Source: Niallia sp. NCCP-28
GTDB taxonomy: Bacteria > Bacillota > Bacilli > Bacillales > Cytobacillaceae
Reading direction: 5' to 3'
DNA: 64,000 bases
Assembly (NCBI RefSeq): GCF_023168165.1
Contig: NZ_BQYJ01000004.1
Coordinates: 124,001 to 188,000, forward strand
Shown: positions 26,365-40,394 of the stretch, piece after piece
How positions within the stretch are numbered: the first letter of the stretch is position 1
Layout: every line of letters begins with the position of its first letter
Notes under the pieces: model-generated
What the model was told of the DNA's origin: nothing
Seen by the model: the letters and a program-made list of their open reading frames with translations, nothing else
The model's database searches: none
Translations under genes and position numbers: made by a program

Positions 26365-26544
26365 ATGGAAATGATTTTGGGTATACTATGCTTAATTTTT
26401 TTATGTAGTTCCATACTTATTTTATCATCATTGCCCATAGCTCTTTATCAAAAAAAGCAATATACAAAACATAAATTATTAAAAAAACATAAAGATTATT
26501 ACCTTTACTTATTTGATGTGTATTCTGACCATAATGATAAGTAA
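26365..26544 (+). CDS. Small membrane protein, 59 residues
   Basis: ATG 26365 follows a strong GGGAGGA ribosome site. The product begins MEMILGILCLIFLCSS and has one hydrophobic segment (about 3-28). A basic, Tyr-rich cytoplasmic tail (YQKKQYTKHKLLKKHKDYY) follows, ending in DVYSDHNDK. A terminator lies about 100 bp downstream. I do not recognise the family. It is divergent from the LacI gene and shares the palindromic site with it. Confidence 0.6.
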   Translation: MEMILGILCLIFLCSSILILSSLPIALYQKKQYTKHKLLKKHKDYYLYLFDVYSDHNDK

Positions 26545-26849
26545 CCGATGCTTAATCCCATTCATTAAGAAACTGGTATTAATTTATAACAAATTCACCC
26601 ATTTTTTTGCAATAAATGCGTATAGATAATCATAAACAAACAAAAACCTCCTGCTTATAAATATACATAAGCAAGAGGTTTTTTGAACCTATATTGTATA
26701 TAACGCCTTATTTAGATTGTTACTTACTCTTATTAAAGCACTCTTTACTTTCAGTACAATTTCTCACTATCTTTCTTTAAGAATAATAAAAAGATTGACA
26801 TTTCACTTAATTTTTTTAAAAAAGTGCTCATTACCAATAAAACATTACT
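26545..26849. other. Gap with terminator
   Basis: Besides the terminator at 26641-26684 I see nothing supported in this AT-rich stretch. Confidence 0.5.
26641..26684 (+). terminator. Terminator after the small membrane ORF
   Basis: AAAAACCTCCTGCTTAT pairs with ATAAGCAAGAGGTTTTTT (one mismatch), ending in a T-run on the plus strand. Confidence 0.8.
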
Positions 26850-27303
26850 TTAAATATTTAAAACACGATTATCCCTATATTCAAACTGGTGCACACCACT
26901 TCCAACTCTAACATTTAAATCTTCTTTATTTGCACGTTTCAATAACTCTCCATTTAAAGTCAGATCAACATCTCCAGGTAGAATTACAGTTGCAGTTGTA
27001 TTTGCCGGCACTTCAATATTCAATTTTACCATGTTATCTATTTTGGACCATGATGAAGACAATATTCCGTCACCGGTTTTAATTTCTGCTTTTGCCCATG
27101 TTAATCCACAATTGGTATAAGGTGCAATAATGTTTGTTTTATATCCCGGTTGCTCAGACTTTATCCCCCCTATATGTCGATATAACCAATCCCCAATACA
27201 TCCAAATGCATAATGGTTAAAAGATATATGACCAACTTTTCCATCCGGTGCTATGGCAGACCATGATTCCCAAATTGTAGTTGCCCCATTTGATTCCCAT
27301 AAA
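26850..27303 (-). pseudogene. C-terminal remnant of GH78 alpha-L-rhamnosidase
   Basis: The minus-strand frame reads GATTIWESWSAIAPDG, then FNHYAFGCIGDWLYRHIGGI, then a beta-sandwich-like tail (LNIEVPANTTATVILPG). This is the (alpha/alpha)6-barrel end and C-domain of family 78 rhamnosidases. Only about 150 of the usual 700-1000 residues remain. The fragment starts exactly where the truncated AraC gene begins in the opposite direction, so a deletion removed both 5' ends. It makes no functional enzyme. Confidence 0.85.
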
Positions 27304-28082
27304 CATGATTATTTGGAAATCAGTTATGCCTATTTTGGAAGTTTTACTCAAGTGATTAATGGCCAGATTGTCGAGATGAAAGAAGGGGACCTCACAATCC
27401 TTGATACAGATGTGATTCATACGATTAATAAGGTAGGAGAAGAAACCATTATCATTAATATCTTGCTAAGGAAAAATTACTTTATTCTATCCCGCTTAAC
27501 AGAAAATGATCTCATTTCTGAATTCGTTATTGATGCAATCTATAAACCTAGTATAAATGGACGTTTCTTTACTTTCCATCTCATGGAAATGGAAAAGTCA
27601 GGCACTATATCAGTACTGCCATGTGCGAATATTTTGATCCAGATCTTGCGACCATTGAAGTGATCAATTGCAATATCGTCCTTCTATTCACCGAGTTGAT
27701 GAGATTAGCCAGAAAAGCAAAACTGCCTAATAAGGAGACAACATCATTGAATTTATCCCTTGTGGAGATTCTTAAGTATATTGAGGAAAATTACCTATCA
27801 ACAAGCCTTACAGAGGTGGCACAGAAGTTTCATTTCCATCCCAATTATTTAAGTCGGATTCTTAAAGAGCATTTTGGCAAGACCTTTAGTGAGATGATTC
27901 AAAAACTTCGTCTTCGCCAGGCAAAGCTTCTGCTTGAAAACACTCCATTACCAATAAACCGAATCGCGGATGAAATAGGATACTCCAACTTTAATCACTT
28001 TTATAAAAAATTCAGGGAATATTTTAATGTTACTCCCGCTGAATACCGAGTACAAATCACACAGCAACCAGACAAAAAGTAA
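27285..28082 (+). pseudogene. Truncated, frameshifted AraC-family regulator
   Basis: A cupin sensor part (SHKHDYLEISYAYFGSFTQV, KEGDLTILDTDVIHTI) is in one frame and the C-terminal part in another. The latter holds the two AraC helix-turn-helix motifs (SLTEVAQKFHFHPNYLSRI and INRIADEIGYSNFNHFYKKF). The break is near 27587, where one A appears missing in an ATGGAAATGG stretch. The N-terminus is also missing at the GH78 junction. An ATG at 27253 lies on the GH78 side and is not a natural start. AraC regulators of this kind control GH78 and other glycosidase genes. Confidence 0.82.
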
Positions 28083-28548
28083 AGAGCAAGAACACAATCT
28101 GTGGAAAAGAGCACTATGGGGGCAAAGGAAATTTTTGTGGAGTTAAGAAAACTTTCCGATTGCATGAGCATTTCATCCGAAGAAAACAAGCACTTTACTT
28201 GGTGTTATAAATGATAAAAATTTTAGATGTATTAAAGGGAGATAGAAAAATCATCAACTAATCTTTCGGATAATACCGAAAGATTCCAAAAGTGTCAGAG
28301 GATCTTAATAGATTCAAGCCAAATCCTGAACAGCTTTAACAACAATTTATTAAAACAAAATTAGCTTTTTACTTACAATTCTATTGTAATGAGGTATATA
28401 AGAAAGAATCGGAGTATATTCATTATAAGGAAAAAACGATCAGATCTGCATTGAAATTTTAGGATAGAACAAGCTTGAAGATGCACCTGTTATCTAACAA
28501 TCCCCCGACCCATTAAGTCTAGGGGATTTCATCCTACCTTTTTGTGGG
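28083..28548. other. Degraded gap with a gene remnant
   Basis: Plus-strand 28295-28496 reads like a decayed coding sequence. KPNPEQL is followed by a stop and then by QQFIKTKLAFYLQFYCNEVY and KKESEYIHYKEKTIRSALKF; a frame change later gives KLEDAPVI. I do not recognise the family. A hairpin at 28500-28530 (AATCCCC/GGGGATT) may be a terminator. Confidence 0.4.
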
Positions 28549-28722
28549 CTACAAACCACCACAGGACTGATTAGCATCCTTTGTTTTTTGCTGATTGTGT
28601 GCTTCTTCCGTTTCTTTTTGAACGGGTTCAAGTCCATAACCGGTAGAACTAATTTCTAAGTTCTTTTCTTGATTCTTTTTAGATGCCGGATTTAAAATTG
28701 GATCAAAATTATTTGTTTCCAT
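28549..28722 (-). CDS. Small hydrophilic protein, 57 residues
   Basis: ATG 28722 follows AAGGAGGCGCTA, an excellent ribosome site. The product begins METNNFDPILNPASKKNQEK, has ISSTGYGLEPVQKETEEAHN in the middle and ends NQSCGGL. It is hydrophilic, with no membrane segment, and probably disordered. I do not recognise the family. It is isolated inside the degraded island but looks intact. Confidence 0.5.
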   Translation of the reverse strand: METNNFDPILNPASKKNQEKNLEISSTGYGLEPVQKETEEAHNQQKTKDANQSCGGL

Positions 28723-29016
28723 TAGCGCCTCCTTAAAATCATGATATATAAATTATCTGCAATCATTTATCTTTTTATGATTAAAATATGATTTTCTTTT
28801 TGATTAGATTGACACGGCCTGGGTAGCCTTCACTTTCACTTATATTTTAAGCTCACATAAAATACGAATAGAACAATCAGAGAAGAATCCACCATAAGCA
28901 AAAAATCCCACCGAACTTTCACACAGAATTTAAACAACAAATGGTGCAGCTATATTCAAATGGAAAATAATATTTTGAAGCAGAGAACGCTGATACTAGG
29001 AAAAAGGTAAATGTAA

Positions 29017-29268
29017 TCAAAAACGGCCAGCACAAGTACTCAACCGTATTTTATATAGGTTCGATTTGTTTCCGTTTCCTACTTGGTATTGTATGAACTT
29101 CTTTAAATGAATAGATGATATATCCTCAATCTGATCTACTTCATATTCCTTTTTTAAATACGCAATGAATTGCCCAATATTGTAATTGTACGTTTCATTT
29201 GTTCTTTTGGAGTAGTTCTTCATCTGTAATTCAAATAAGAACTCTTTTAATAAATCCTTAGTCAACAT
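29017..29268 (-). pseudogene. N-terminal fragment of a tyrosine recombinase
   Basis: The first 75 or so residues match the SAM-like N-terminal DNA-binding domain of phage-type integrases (LLKEFLFELQMKNYSKRTNE, then TYNYNIGQFIAYLKKEY and ISSIHLKKFIQYQVGNGNK). The frame is then lost and the catalytic Arg-His-Arg-Tyr domain is absent. The ribosome site AGGAGG is the 3' arm of the eno terminator. It marks past site-specific integration activity in this island. Confidence 0.75.
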
Positions 29269-29269
29269 A

Positions 29270-29319
29270 AAAAAACCTCCTATTTAATGTGGATAACTCA
29301 CACATAAATAGGAGGTTTT
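29270..29319 (-). terminator. Terminator of the glycolytic operon
   Basis: On the minus strand AAAACCTCCTATTTA pairs with TAAATAGGAGGTTTT, followed by TTTTTATG. It lies 50 bp after the eno stop. The same 3' arm supplies AGGAGG to the recombinase fragment. Confidence 0.85.
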
Positions 29320-29369
29320 AAAGCTAAATATTGTACAGCTAAATTCAGCCTTTAGTTTCTACAATCTTA

Positions 29370-32983
<3,614 letters not shown>

Positions 32984-33016
32984 TCATACATCCTTTCATG
33001 CCATCTTTGTAAATGC

Positions 33017-34201
33017 TTATTTGTCGTTTAATGCTACAACGCCTGGAAGTTCCTTGCCTTCCATAAATTCTAATGACGCACCGCCGCCAGTCGAAATATG
33101 ACTCATTTTATCCGCTAAATCAAATTTCTCAACTGCTGCCGCAGAATCTCCCCCACCAATTACAGAGTATGTATCTTGAGATTCAGCAAGTGCTTCTGCT
33201 ACTGCTTTTGTGCCTTTAGCAAATGTATCCATTTCGAATACACCCATAGGTCCATTCCAAATTACTAATTTAGAACTCTTAATTACATCAGCATAAATTG
33301 CTGCTGTTTTAGGACCGATATCTAAAGCTTCCCAATCAGATGGAATTTCTTCAATAGAAACTTGTTTGATGTTTGCAGATTCTGAAAAATCGTCTGCAAT
33401 TGTAACATCTACAGGCATGTAGAATTTAACGCCTTTTTCTTTTGCTTTTTCCATGTATGACTTAGCAAGTTCAATCTTATCTTCTTCTAAAAGAGATAAA
33501 CCAACTTCATGTCCTAGAGCTTTCACAAAAGTATAAGCTAAACCGCCGCCAATAATTAAATTATCCACTTTTTCAAGCAGGTTTTCAATAACGCCAATTT
33601 TATCTTTTACTTTTGCTCCACCGATGATAGCAGTAAATGGACGATCTGGATTAGACAAAGCTTTTCCAAGAACATCTAATTCTTTTTGCATCAATAAACC
33701 TGATACAGCAGGAATATGATGGGCAATGCCTTCTGTTGAAGCATGCGCACGGTGTGCTGCTCCAAATGCATCATTTACGAATACATCAGCAAGCTCTGCA
33801 TAGTTTTTTGCTAATTCTGCATCATTTTTTTCTTCGCCAGCATTAAAGCGAACGTTTTCAAGAAGAAGAACATCCCCTTCAGAAAGTTTGCTGATTTCTG
33901 CCTTAACAGCATCCCCGTAAGATTCATCTGTTTTCGCAACTTCTTTTCCTAGAAGCTCTGAAAGGCGTTTAGCAACTGGAGTTAAACGTAATTCTTCTAC
34001 CACTTGGCCTTTTGGACGTCCTAAATGGCTTGCTAAAATAACAATTGCTCCTTTTTCTACTAATTCATTGATAGTAGGAAGTGCAGCTTGGATTCTTGTT
34101 TCATCTGTAATTGTTTGATCTTTCATTGGAACGTTGAAATCTACACGGACAAATACTTTTTTTCCTTTTAATTCGATATCGCGGATTGTTTTCTTGTTCA
34201 T
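33017..34201 (-). CDS. pgk: Phosphoglycerate kinase
   Basis: This is a 394-residue two-domain kinase. The N-terminal substrate site is [11 protein letters not shown] (residues 15-25), and the nucleotide-binding loop is [12 protein letters not shown] near 345-356. It transfers phosphate from 1,3-bisphosphoglycerate to ADP. A GGAGGG site precedes the start. A hairpin lies in the 106-bp gap from gapA. Confidence 0.98.
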   Translation of the reverse strand: MNKKTIRDIELKGKKVFVRVDFNVPMKDQTITDETRIQAALPTINELVEKGAIVILASHLGRPKGQVVEELRLTPVAKRLSELLGKEVAKTDESYGDAVKAEISKLSEGDVLLLENVRFNAGEEKNDAELAKNYAELADVFVNDAFGAAHRAHASTEGIAHHIPAVSGLLMQKELDVLGKALSNPDRPFTAIIGGAKVKDKIGVIENLLEKVDNLIIGGGLAYTFVKALGHEVGLSLLEEDKIELAKSYMEKAKEKGVKFYMPVDVTIADDFSESANIKQVSIEEIPSDWEALDIGPKTAAIYADVIKSSKLVIWNGPMGVFEMDTFAKGTKAVAEALAESQDTYSVIGGGDSAAAVEKFDLADKMSHISTGGGASLEFMEGKELPGVVALNDK

Positions 34202-34235
34202 TATAGATACCCTCCACTTGCTATTTTTTTAAAAT

Positions 34236-34258
34236 AGCGGAAACAAGATGTTTCCGCT
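34236..34258 (-). terminator. Hairpin between gapA and pgk
   Basis: AGCGGAAAC and GTTTCCGCT form a 9-bp stem with a 5-base loop, followed on the minus strand by ATTTTAAAAAAATAG. It may be a partial terminator or an RNA-processing element that keeps gapA mRNA above the downstream genes. Confidence 0.6.
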
Positions 34259-34307
34259 GTTTGATTAAGGGTGTAGTAAACACTCCTAATTTTAGTTGTT
34301 ACTAAAA

Positions 34308-36384
<2,077 letters not shown>

Positions 36385-36409
36385 TGATGTAGCTCCTTCA
36401 CTTACAGTG

Positions 36410-36445
36410 GTCATCAAAAGTCCCACATAGACATATTATGTCCCA
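36410..36445 (-). promoter_or_regulatory. CggR operator
   Basis: The minus strand reads TGGGAC-N6-TGTC-N4-TGGGAC-N6-TGAC. This matches the spacing of the B. subtilis CggR operator (CGGGAC-N6-TGTC-N4-CGGGAC-N6-TGTC), with C replaced by T in both half-sites. It lies between promoter and start codon, as in B. subtilis, and would block elongation. Confidence 0.88.
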
Positions 36446-36480
36446 GTGGATGCAAAAAAAAACATTCCTGCTACAAAATC

Positions 36481-36509
36481 ATTCTAACACCAGTGTTAGA
36501 GATATTCAA
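36481..36509 (-). promoter_or_regulatory. cggR-gapA operon promoter with embedded palindrome
   Basis: On the minus strand TTGAAT (36504-36509) and TAGAAT (36481-36486) are 17 bp apart. The spacer region carries the palindrome TCTAACAC-CA-GTGTTAGA (36483-36500), overlapping the -10 hexamer. It is a possible second operator. Confidence 0.65.
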
Positions 36510-36640
36510 CTTAAATGAGTCTATTTTTAGTGAAATTTGGCGAAAAAGTGAAGTTTTCTCTTTGATGCAAACCCTATGTACAAACTTTTCCCTATACCAT
36601 CCATAATCCCATTTTCATTTATAGCTAGCATTAAAATAAT

Positions 36641-36683
36641 AAAAAAACACCTTTTTGCCAGGATGGCAAAAAGGTGTTTTTTT
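36641..36683 (-). terminator. Terminator after tRNA-Arg
   Basis: AACACCTTTTTGCCA pairs perfectly with TGGCAAAAAGGTGTT, with long T-runs on both strands. Confidence 0.9.
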
Positions 36684-36688
36684 ATTAG

Positions 36689-36760
36689 CGCCCTCGGAGG
36701 GAATCGAACCCCCATTTCAAGAACCGGAATCTTACGTGCTATCCGTTACACCACGAGGGC
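36689..36760 (-). tRNA. tRNA-Arg (anticodon CCG)
   Basis: The cloverleaf is visible on the minus strand: acceptor arms GCCCTCG and CGAGGGC, D-loop AACGGATA, anticodon loop TTCCGGT with anticodon CCG, and T-arm GGGGGTTCGATTCCC. CCA is not encoded. Its position between cggR and clpP is as in B. subtilis. Confidence 0.95.
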
Positions 36761-36973
36761 AGCATAAAAATTATTCTTATATAAATTTCACCTTCCTATT
36801 ATATGCTAAATCTCCTTTGTTTGCAAGGCTTGAATTGTTTAAAATGATTGTGAGTGGGTAAACTGGTAAAGACCATGTAATTTATCAGAAACTGTATACC
36901 TTCATCTTTTCAGTATATAATTGTCCTAATAAATGGGTTTCGAAGGATTATTCTTAACTTATAGTAGTAATCG

Positions 36974-36990
36974 TTTGACCTTAATTGACC
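36974..36990 (-). promoter_or_regulatory. CtsR operator of clpP
   Basis: On the minus strand GGTCAAT-TAA-GGTCAAA matches the CtsR consensus RGTCAAA-NAN-RGTCAAA with one mismatch. It overlaps the -35 element of the clpP promoter, as expected for a CtsR heat-shock repressor site. Confidence 0.85.
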
Positions 36991-37003
36991 ATCCGTGTAT
37001 CAT
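36975..37003 (+). promoter_or_regulatory. clpP sigma-A promoter
   Basis: TTGACC (36975-36980) and TATCAT (36998-37003) are separated by 17 bp. The CtsR box covers the -35 hexamer. Confidence 0.6.
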
Positions 37004-37089
37004 TATGATTACATACAGCATAGAAATTTCATTCTATACTGACAGAAACAATACTTATAACGTAAAATTATTTCAAAGGAGGATTTGTA

Positions 37090-37701
37090 ATGAATTTAAT
37101 TCCTACAGTTATTGAACAAACAAATAGAGGAGAACGCGCTTATGACATTTATTCTCGTCTATTAAAAGACCGCATCATTATGTTAGGAAGCGCAATTGAT
37201 GATAATGTAGCGAACTCAATTGTATCTCAGCTATTATTTTTAGAAGCGGAAAACCCTGAAAAAGATATTTCTATTTATATCAATAGTCCAGGTGGAAGCA
37301 TCACTGCTGGTATGGCTATTTTTGATACAATGCAATTTATCAGACCAAAAGTGCAGACTATCTGCATCGGAATGGCTGCTTCTATGGGTGCATTTTTGCT
37401 TGCAGCAGGTGAAAAAGGCAAACGCTACTGTCTTCCAAATAGTGAAGTAATGATCCATCAGCCTCTTGGTGGCGCTCAAGGCCAAGCAACAGAAATAGAT
37501 ATTGCGGCAAAACGAATTCTATTCTTGCGTGATAAATTAAATGGCATCCTTTCTGAGCGTACTGGTCAACCGCTTGAAACAATTGCTCGTGATACAGAAC
37601 GCGATAACTTTATGACTGCAGAAAGAGCAAAAGAATACGGCCTTGTAGACCATATCATTACACGCAGCACATTAACAGAGAAAAAAGAGAACGATAAATA
37701 A
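37090..37701 (+). CDS. clpP: ATP-dependent Clp protease proteolytic subunit
   Basis: This is a 203-residue serine protease that forms the ClpP tetradecamer. The catalytic triad is Ser98 (GMAASMGAF), His123 (MIHQPLGG) and Asp172 (TERDNF). It degrades unfolded and ssrA-tagged proteins together with ClpX or ClpC. AAAGGAGGATTTGTA precedes the ATG. It is convergent with crh, and the two share a terminator. Confidence 0.97.
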   Translation: MNLIPTVIEQTNRGERAYDIYSRLLKDRIIMLGSAIDDNVANSIVSQLLFLEAENPEKDISIYINSPGGSITAGMAIFDTMQFIRPKVQTICIGMAASMGAFLLAAGEKGKRYCLPNSEVMIHQPLGGAQGQATEIDIAAKRILFLRDKLNGILSERTGQPLETIARDTERDNFMTAERAKEYGLVDHIITRSTLTEKKENDK

Positions 37702-37710
37702 GCTTACCGC

Positions 37711-37747
37711 AAAAAACACCTCGCTTTTAAAAGCGAGGTGTTTTTTT
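37711..37747. terminator. Shared terminator of clpP and crh
   Basis: AAAAAACACCTCGCTTTT pairs perfectly with AAAAGCGAGGTGTTTTTTT. It is bidirectional between the convergent genes, and the crh stop codon overlaps its T-run. Confidence 0.9.
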
Positions 37748-37991
37748 ACAATAGTTCACTAAGACCTTTAAGCGCTTCCATCTCATCGCTTCCTTCAATG
37801 ATCAGCTTAATAGTAGCACCCGAATTGATAGCTAGCCCCATAATGCCCATTATACTTTTAGCGTTTACTTTTCTTCCATCCTTTTCAATAAATACTTCTG
37901 ATACATAATTGGATGCCTCTTGCACAAATATTGCAGCCGGACGAGCTTGCAGTCCTGTTTTTATCGTAACTACTATTTCTTTTTCCACCAT
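37746..37991 (-). CDS. crh: Catabolite repression HPr-like protein Crh
   Basis: This is an 81-residue HPr paralogue. Position 15 is Gln instead of the phosphorylatable His (KTGLQARPAA), while Ser46 (NAKSIMGIMG), the HprK target, is kept. This combination defines Crh. It acts as a CcpA co-repressor when phosphorylated on Ser46 by HprK, which is encoded at 54483 in the same window. GGGAGGGAT precedes the ATG. Confidence 0.96.
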   Translation of the reverse strand: MVEKEIVVTIKTGLQARPAAIFVQEASNYVSEVFIEKDGRKVNAKSIMGIMGLAINSGATIKLIIEGSDEMEALKGLSELL

Positions 37992-38200
37992 CTTTTCACA
38001 ATCCCTCCCGAAAATGTTATTATTCTATATTATACAAGTAATCAAGCAAAACATCATCTATTAATATAAATGCCCTTTAATTATTATTATTGCTTCAAAA
38101 TTTCATGCCTCTTTTAACCAACGTTAAAAGTAATTTATCCTAGGAAAAATACCCTTTATCTTCTGCAACTGATTTTTTTGCTAATTCAGTCTATTTTTAT

Positions 38201-38257
38201 AGGCAAGTTCCCTTTAATCTCCTCCATTTAATGAGTAATCCTAAAGGAAACTTGCCT
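38201..38257 (-). terminator. Hairpin between whiA and crh
   Basis: AGGCAAGTT-CCTTTA pairs with TAAAGG-AACTTGCCT around a long loop. The minus-strand T-run is poor (TATAAAAATAG), so crh may be reached by read-through. Confidence 0.5.
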
Positions 38258-38279
38258 ATTTGTATAGTAGGAAAAGAAA

Positions 38280-39224
38280 TTAAACGACACTTTCTCCCCT
38301 GCGCAAAGCTTCTGCAATTTCATCAATTTTTCTTAGACGATGATTAATGCCCGATTTGCTTATGTTTCCGGAGGTCACCATCTCTCCTAGTTCCTTTAAT
38401 GTAACATCCTGATATGCTACTCGCAATTCAGCAATTTCGCGGAGTTTTTCTGGCAATATTTGCAAACCGACTGTTCTATCTATAAAACGGATATTTTCCA
38501 CTTGTCTTAATGCAGCACCGATTGTTTTATTTAAATTAGCTGTTTCACAATTAACTAGCCTATTCACTGAATTTCTCATATCACGCACAATACGAATATC
38601 TTCGAAACGAAGAAGTGCACCGTGTGCACCAATAATATTTAAAAACTCAGTAATTTTTTCGGCTTCTTTTAAATAAGTGATACAGCCTTTTTTTCTTTCT
38701 AGCGTTTTGCTGTTTAAATCGAAAGTATTCATCAACTCACATAATGCGTCAACATGCTCTTTATATAATGAAAAGATTTCCAAGTGATAAGAAGAGGTTT
38801 CAGGATTGTTAACAGAACCGCCAGCTAAAAAGGCTCCTCTTAAATAAGATCTTTTGCAGCACTTTTTCTTGACAAGTTCTGCTGATATTTCATGTGTAAA
38901 CATAAAATTTTCTGTTAATATTTTCAATTCTTCCAATATCTCTTTTGCTTTAGTTGAAAGTCGGACCATATAAACATTATTCTTTTTTAACCGCATTTTT
39001 TTTCGTACAAGAAGTTCTACTGGAATATCAAAATATCTTTTAATCAGCGTATAGATTCTTCTCGCAATTGCTGCATTTTCGGTTTGTATATCTACCACTA
39101 ATTTTTGATTAGAAAAAGATAAAGTGCCGTTCATTTGGATCAACGCAGATAACTCTGCCTTTCCGCAGCAATTTTTGACTTCAATTGTAGTTAGTTCCTT
39201 TTTTGTCTCTGAAGCGAAAGACAT
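38280..39224 (-). CDS. whiA: DNA-binding protein WhiA
   Basis: The protein has 314 residues from ATG 39224, which follows GGAGGTGAAGGAA. It has an N-terminal LAGLIDADG-like domain (about 1-190, with [21 protein letters not shown]) and a C-terminal helix-turn-helix ([20 protein letters not shown]). In Bacillus it affects chromosome segregation and division, and in actinobacteria it regulates sporulation. It ends the yvcI-rapZ-yvcK-whiA run, ahead of crh. Confidence 0.95.
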   Translation of the reverse strand: MSFASETKKELTTIEVKNCCGKAELSALIQMNGTLSFSNQKLVVDIQTENAAIARRIYTLIKRYFDIPVELLVRKKMRLKKNNVYMVRLSTKAKEILEELKILTENFMFTHEISAELVKKKCCKRSYLRGAFLAGGSVNNPETSSYHLEIFSLYKEHVDALCELMNTFDLNSKTLERKKGCITYLKEAEKITEFLNIIGAHGALLRFEDIRIVRDMRNSVNRLVNCETANLNKTIGAALRQVENIRFIDRTVGLQILPEKLREIAELRVAYQDVTLKELGEMVTSGNISKSGINHRLRKIDEIAEALRRGESVV

Positions 39225-39414
39225 TTCCTTCACCTCCATTAAAAAACGCAATATCATTAATCCACGTAGATTATTAATATAGCGTTCAAAATTATTTAAA
39301 GAGTAATATATCTAATATACTCTTTTTTATTTTCAGGGTTTTAAAATAATCCTGCATTTTCATTATAAGCTGTAATCTGATTAATCAATAGACTACAAAT
39401 TATGGTTGATACTC

Positions 39415-40389
39415 CTATTCGCTTACAGCACCGCTATCTAAAAGGGAATAGAGTATTTTTGCTACTTCTAAAGTATTGTGGCGTATTACTCCCTCATCTA
39501 AGCTAATAATATCTCCCGCAATTACATTTAAGCCAAGGTATTCCAACTGATCTGTATCAAAAAATACAGGTTTCGCTTTTTCTTCATTGTATCTTTCCTG
39601 TACACTCTGAGGAATGTTTTCTTTATTCACCAGAATTGTATCAAGAAAGGAATTCTTCATATGCCTATAAATAGCTTTCACATGATCGCTTGCAGAATAA
39701 TCTAATGTTTCACCTGCTTGTGTCATAATATTGCAGATATATATTTTTTTAGCTGATGCTTTTAGTATCTCTTCTGCAATTTCTGGAACAATTAAGTTAG
39801 GCAAAATACTTGTATATAAACTGCCAGGTCCAATTACAATTAAATCTGCATGGCGTATCGCCTGCAAAGCTTCTGGCAATGGGGAGGAATCTTTTGGGGT
39901 TAAAAATACTTCCTGAATTTTCTTATCACTCTGGGGAATTCTTGATTCGCCGCTGATGATTGTTCCATCCTCCATTAATGCATTTAATACAACACTATGA
40001 TTGGTTGCTGGCAATACTTTTCCACGAACATTTAAGACCTTGCTCATTTCCTGTATGGCATACGTAAAGTTCCCTGTTATAGAAGTCATTGCTGCAATAA
40101 TCAAATTTCCCAATGAATGCCCATCTAAATCTTTGCTGTTTGAAAATCGATGCTGAAACATTTCTTCCACTAAGGGTTCCACGTCTGATAAAGCTGCCAA
40201 TACATTTCTTATATCACCAGGTGCTGGAATATCAAGATCATCTCTTAATCTTCCAGAGCTCCCTCCATCATCGGCAACGGTTACAATTGCTGTAATATCC
40301 ACTGGATACTTTTTTAAGCCTCTTAGCAAAACGGATAAACCTGTGCCGCCACCGATGATTACTATTCTAGGCTGTTCGTTTTCACTCAT
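39415..40389 (-). CDS. yvcK: YvcK/gluconeogenesis factor, CofD-like
   Basis: This is a 324-residue protein with an N-terminal Rossmann-like motif, IIGGGTGLSVLLRGLK, and the TVADDGGSSGRLR block near 38-50. These are typical of the YvcK/CofD family, which binds UDP-sugars. It is required for growth on gluconeogenic carbon sources and for cell-wall homeostasis. It is 5 bp from rapZ and part of the conserved cluster. Confidence 0.95.
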   Translation of the reverse strand: MSENEQPRIVIIGGGTGLSVLLRGLKKYPVDITAIVTVADDGGSSGRLRDDLDIPAPGDIRNVLAALSDVEPLVEEMFQHRFSNSKDLDGHSLGNLIIAAMTSITGNFTYAIQEMSKVLNVRGKVLPATNHSVVLNALMEDGTIISGESRIPQSDKKIQEVFLTPKDSSPLPEALQAIRHADLIVIGPGSLYTSILPNLIVPEIAEEILKASAKKIYICNIMTQAGETLDYSASDHVKAIYRHMKNSFLDTILVNKENIPQSVQERYNEEKAKPVFFDTDQLEYLGLNVIAGDIISLDEGVIRHNTLEVAKILYSLLDSGAVSE

Positions 40390-40394
40390 GCATA

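Larger units (their letters stand above)
36761..37089. other. clpP upstream region
   Basis: It contains the CtsR box and the clpP promoter in its second half. The first half, next to tRNA-Arg, shows nothing I can assign. Confidence 0.6.

Noticed and set aside
27253-27284. Natural start of the AraC gene at ATG 27253
   Set aside because: The sequence there still encodes GH78 on the other strand, so this ATG is a by-product of the deletion junction.
27217-27420. Minus-strand frame of 67 codons
   Set aside because: It is a shadow antisense to the AraC remnant and in the wrong frame for the GH78 fragment.
36933-37115. Short plus-strand frame upstream of clpP
   Set aside because: It overlaps the CtsR box, promoter and clpP start and has no ribosome site.
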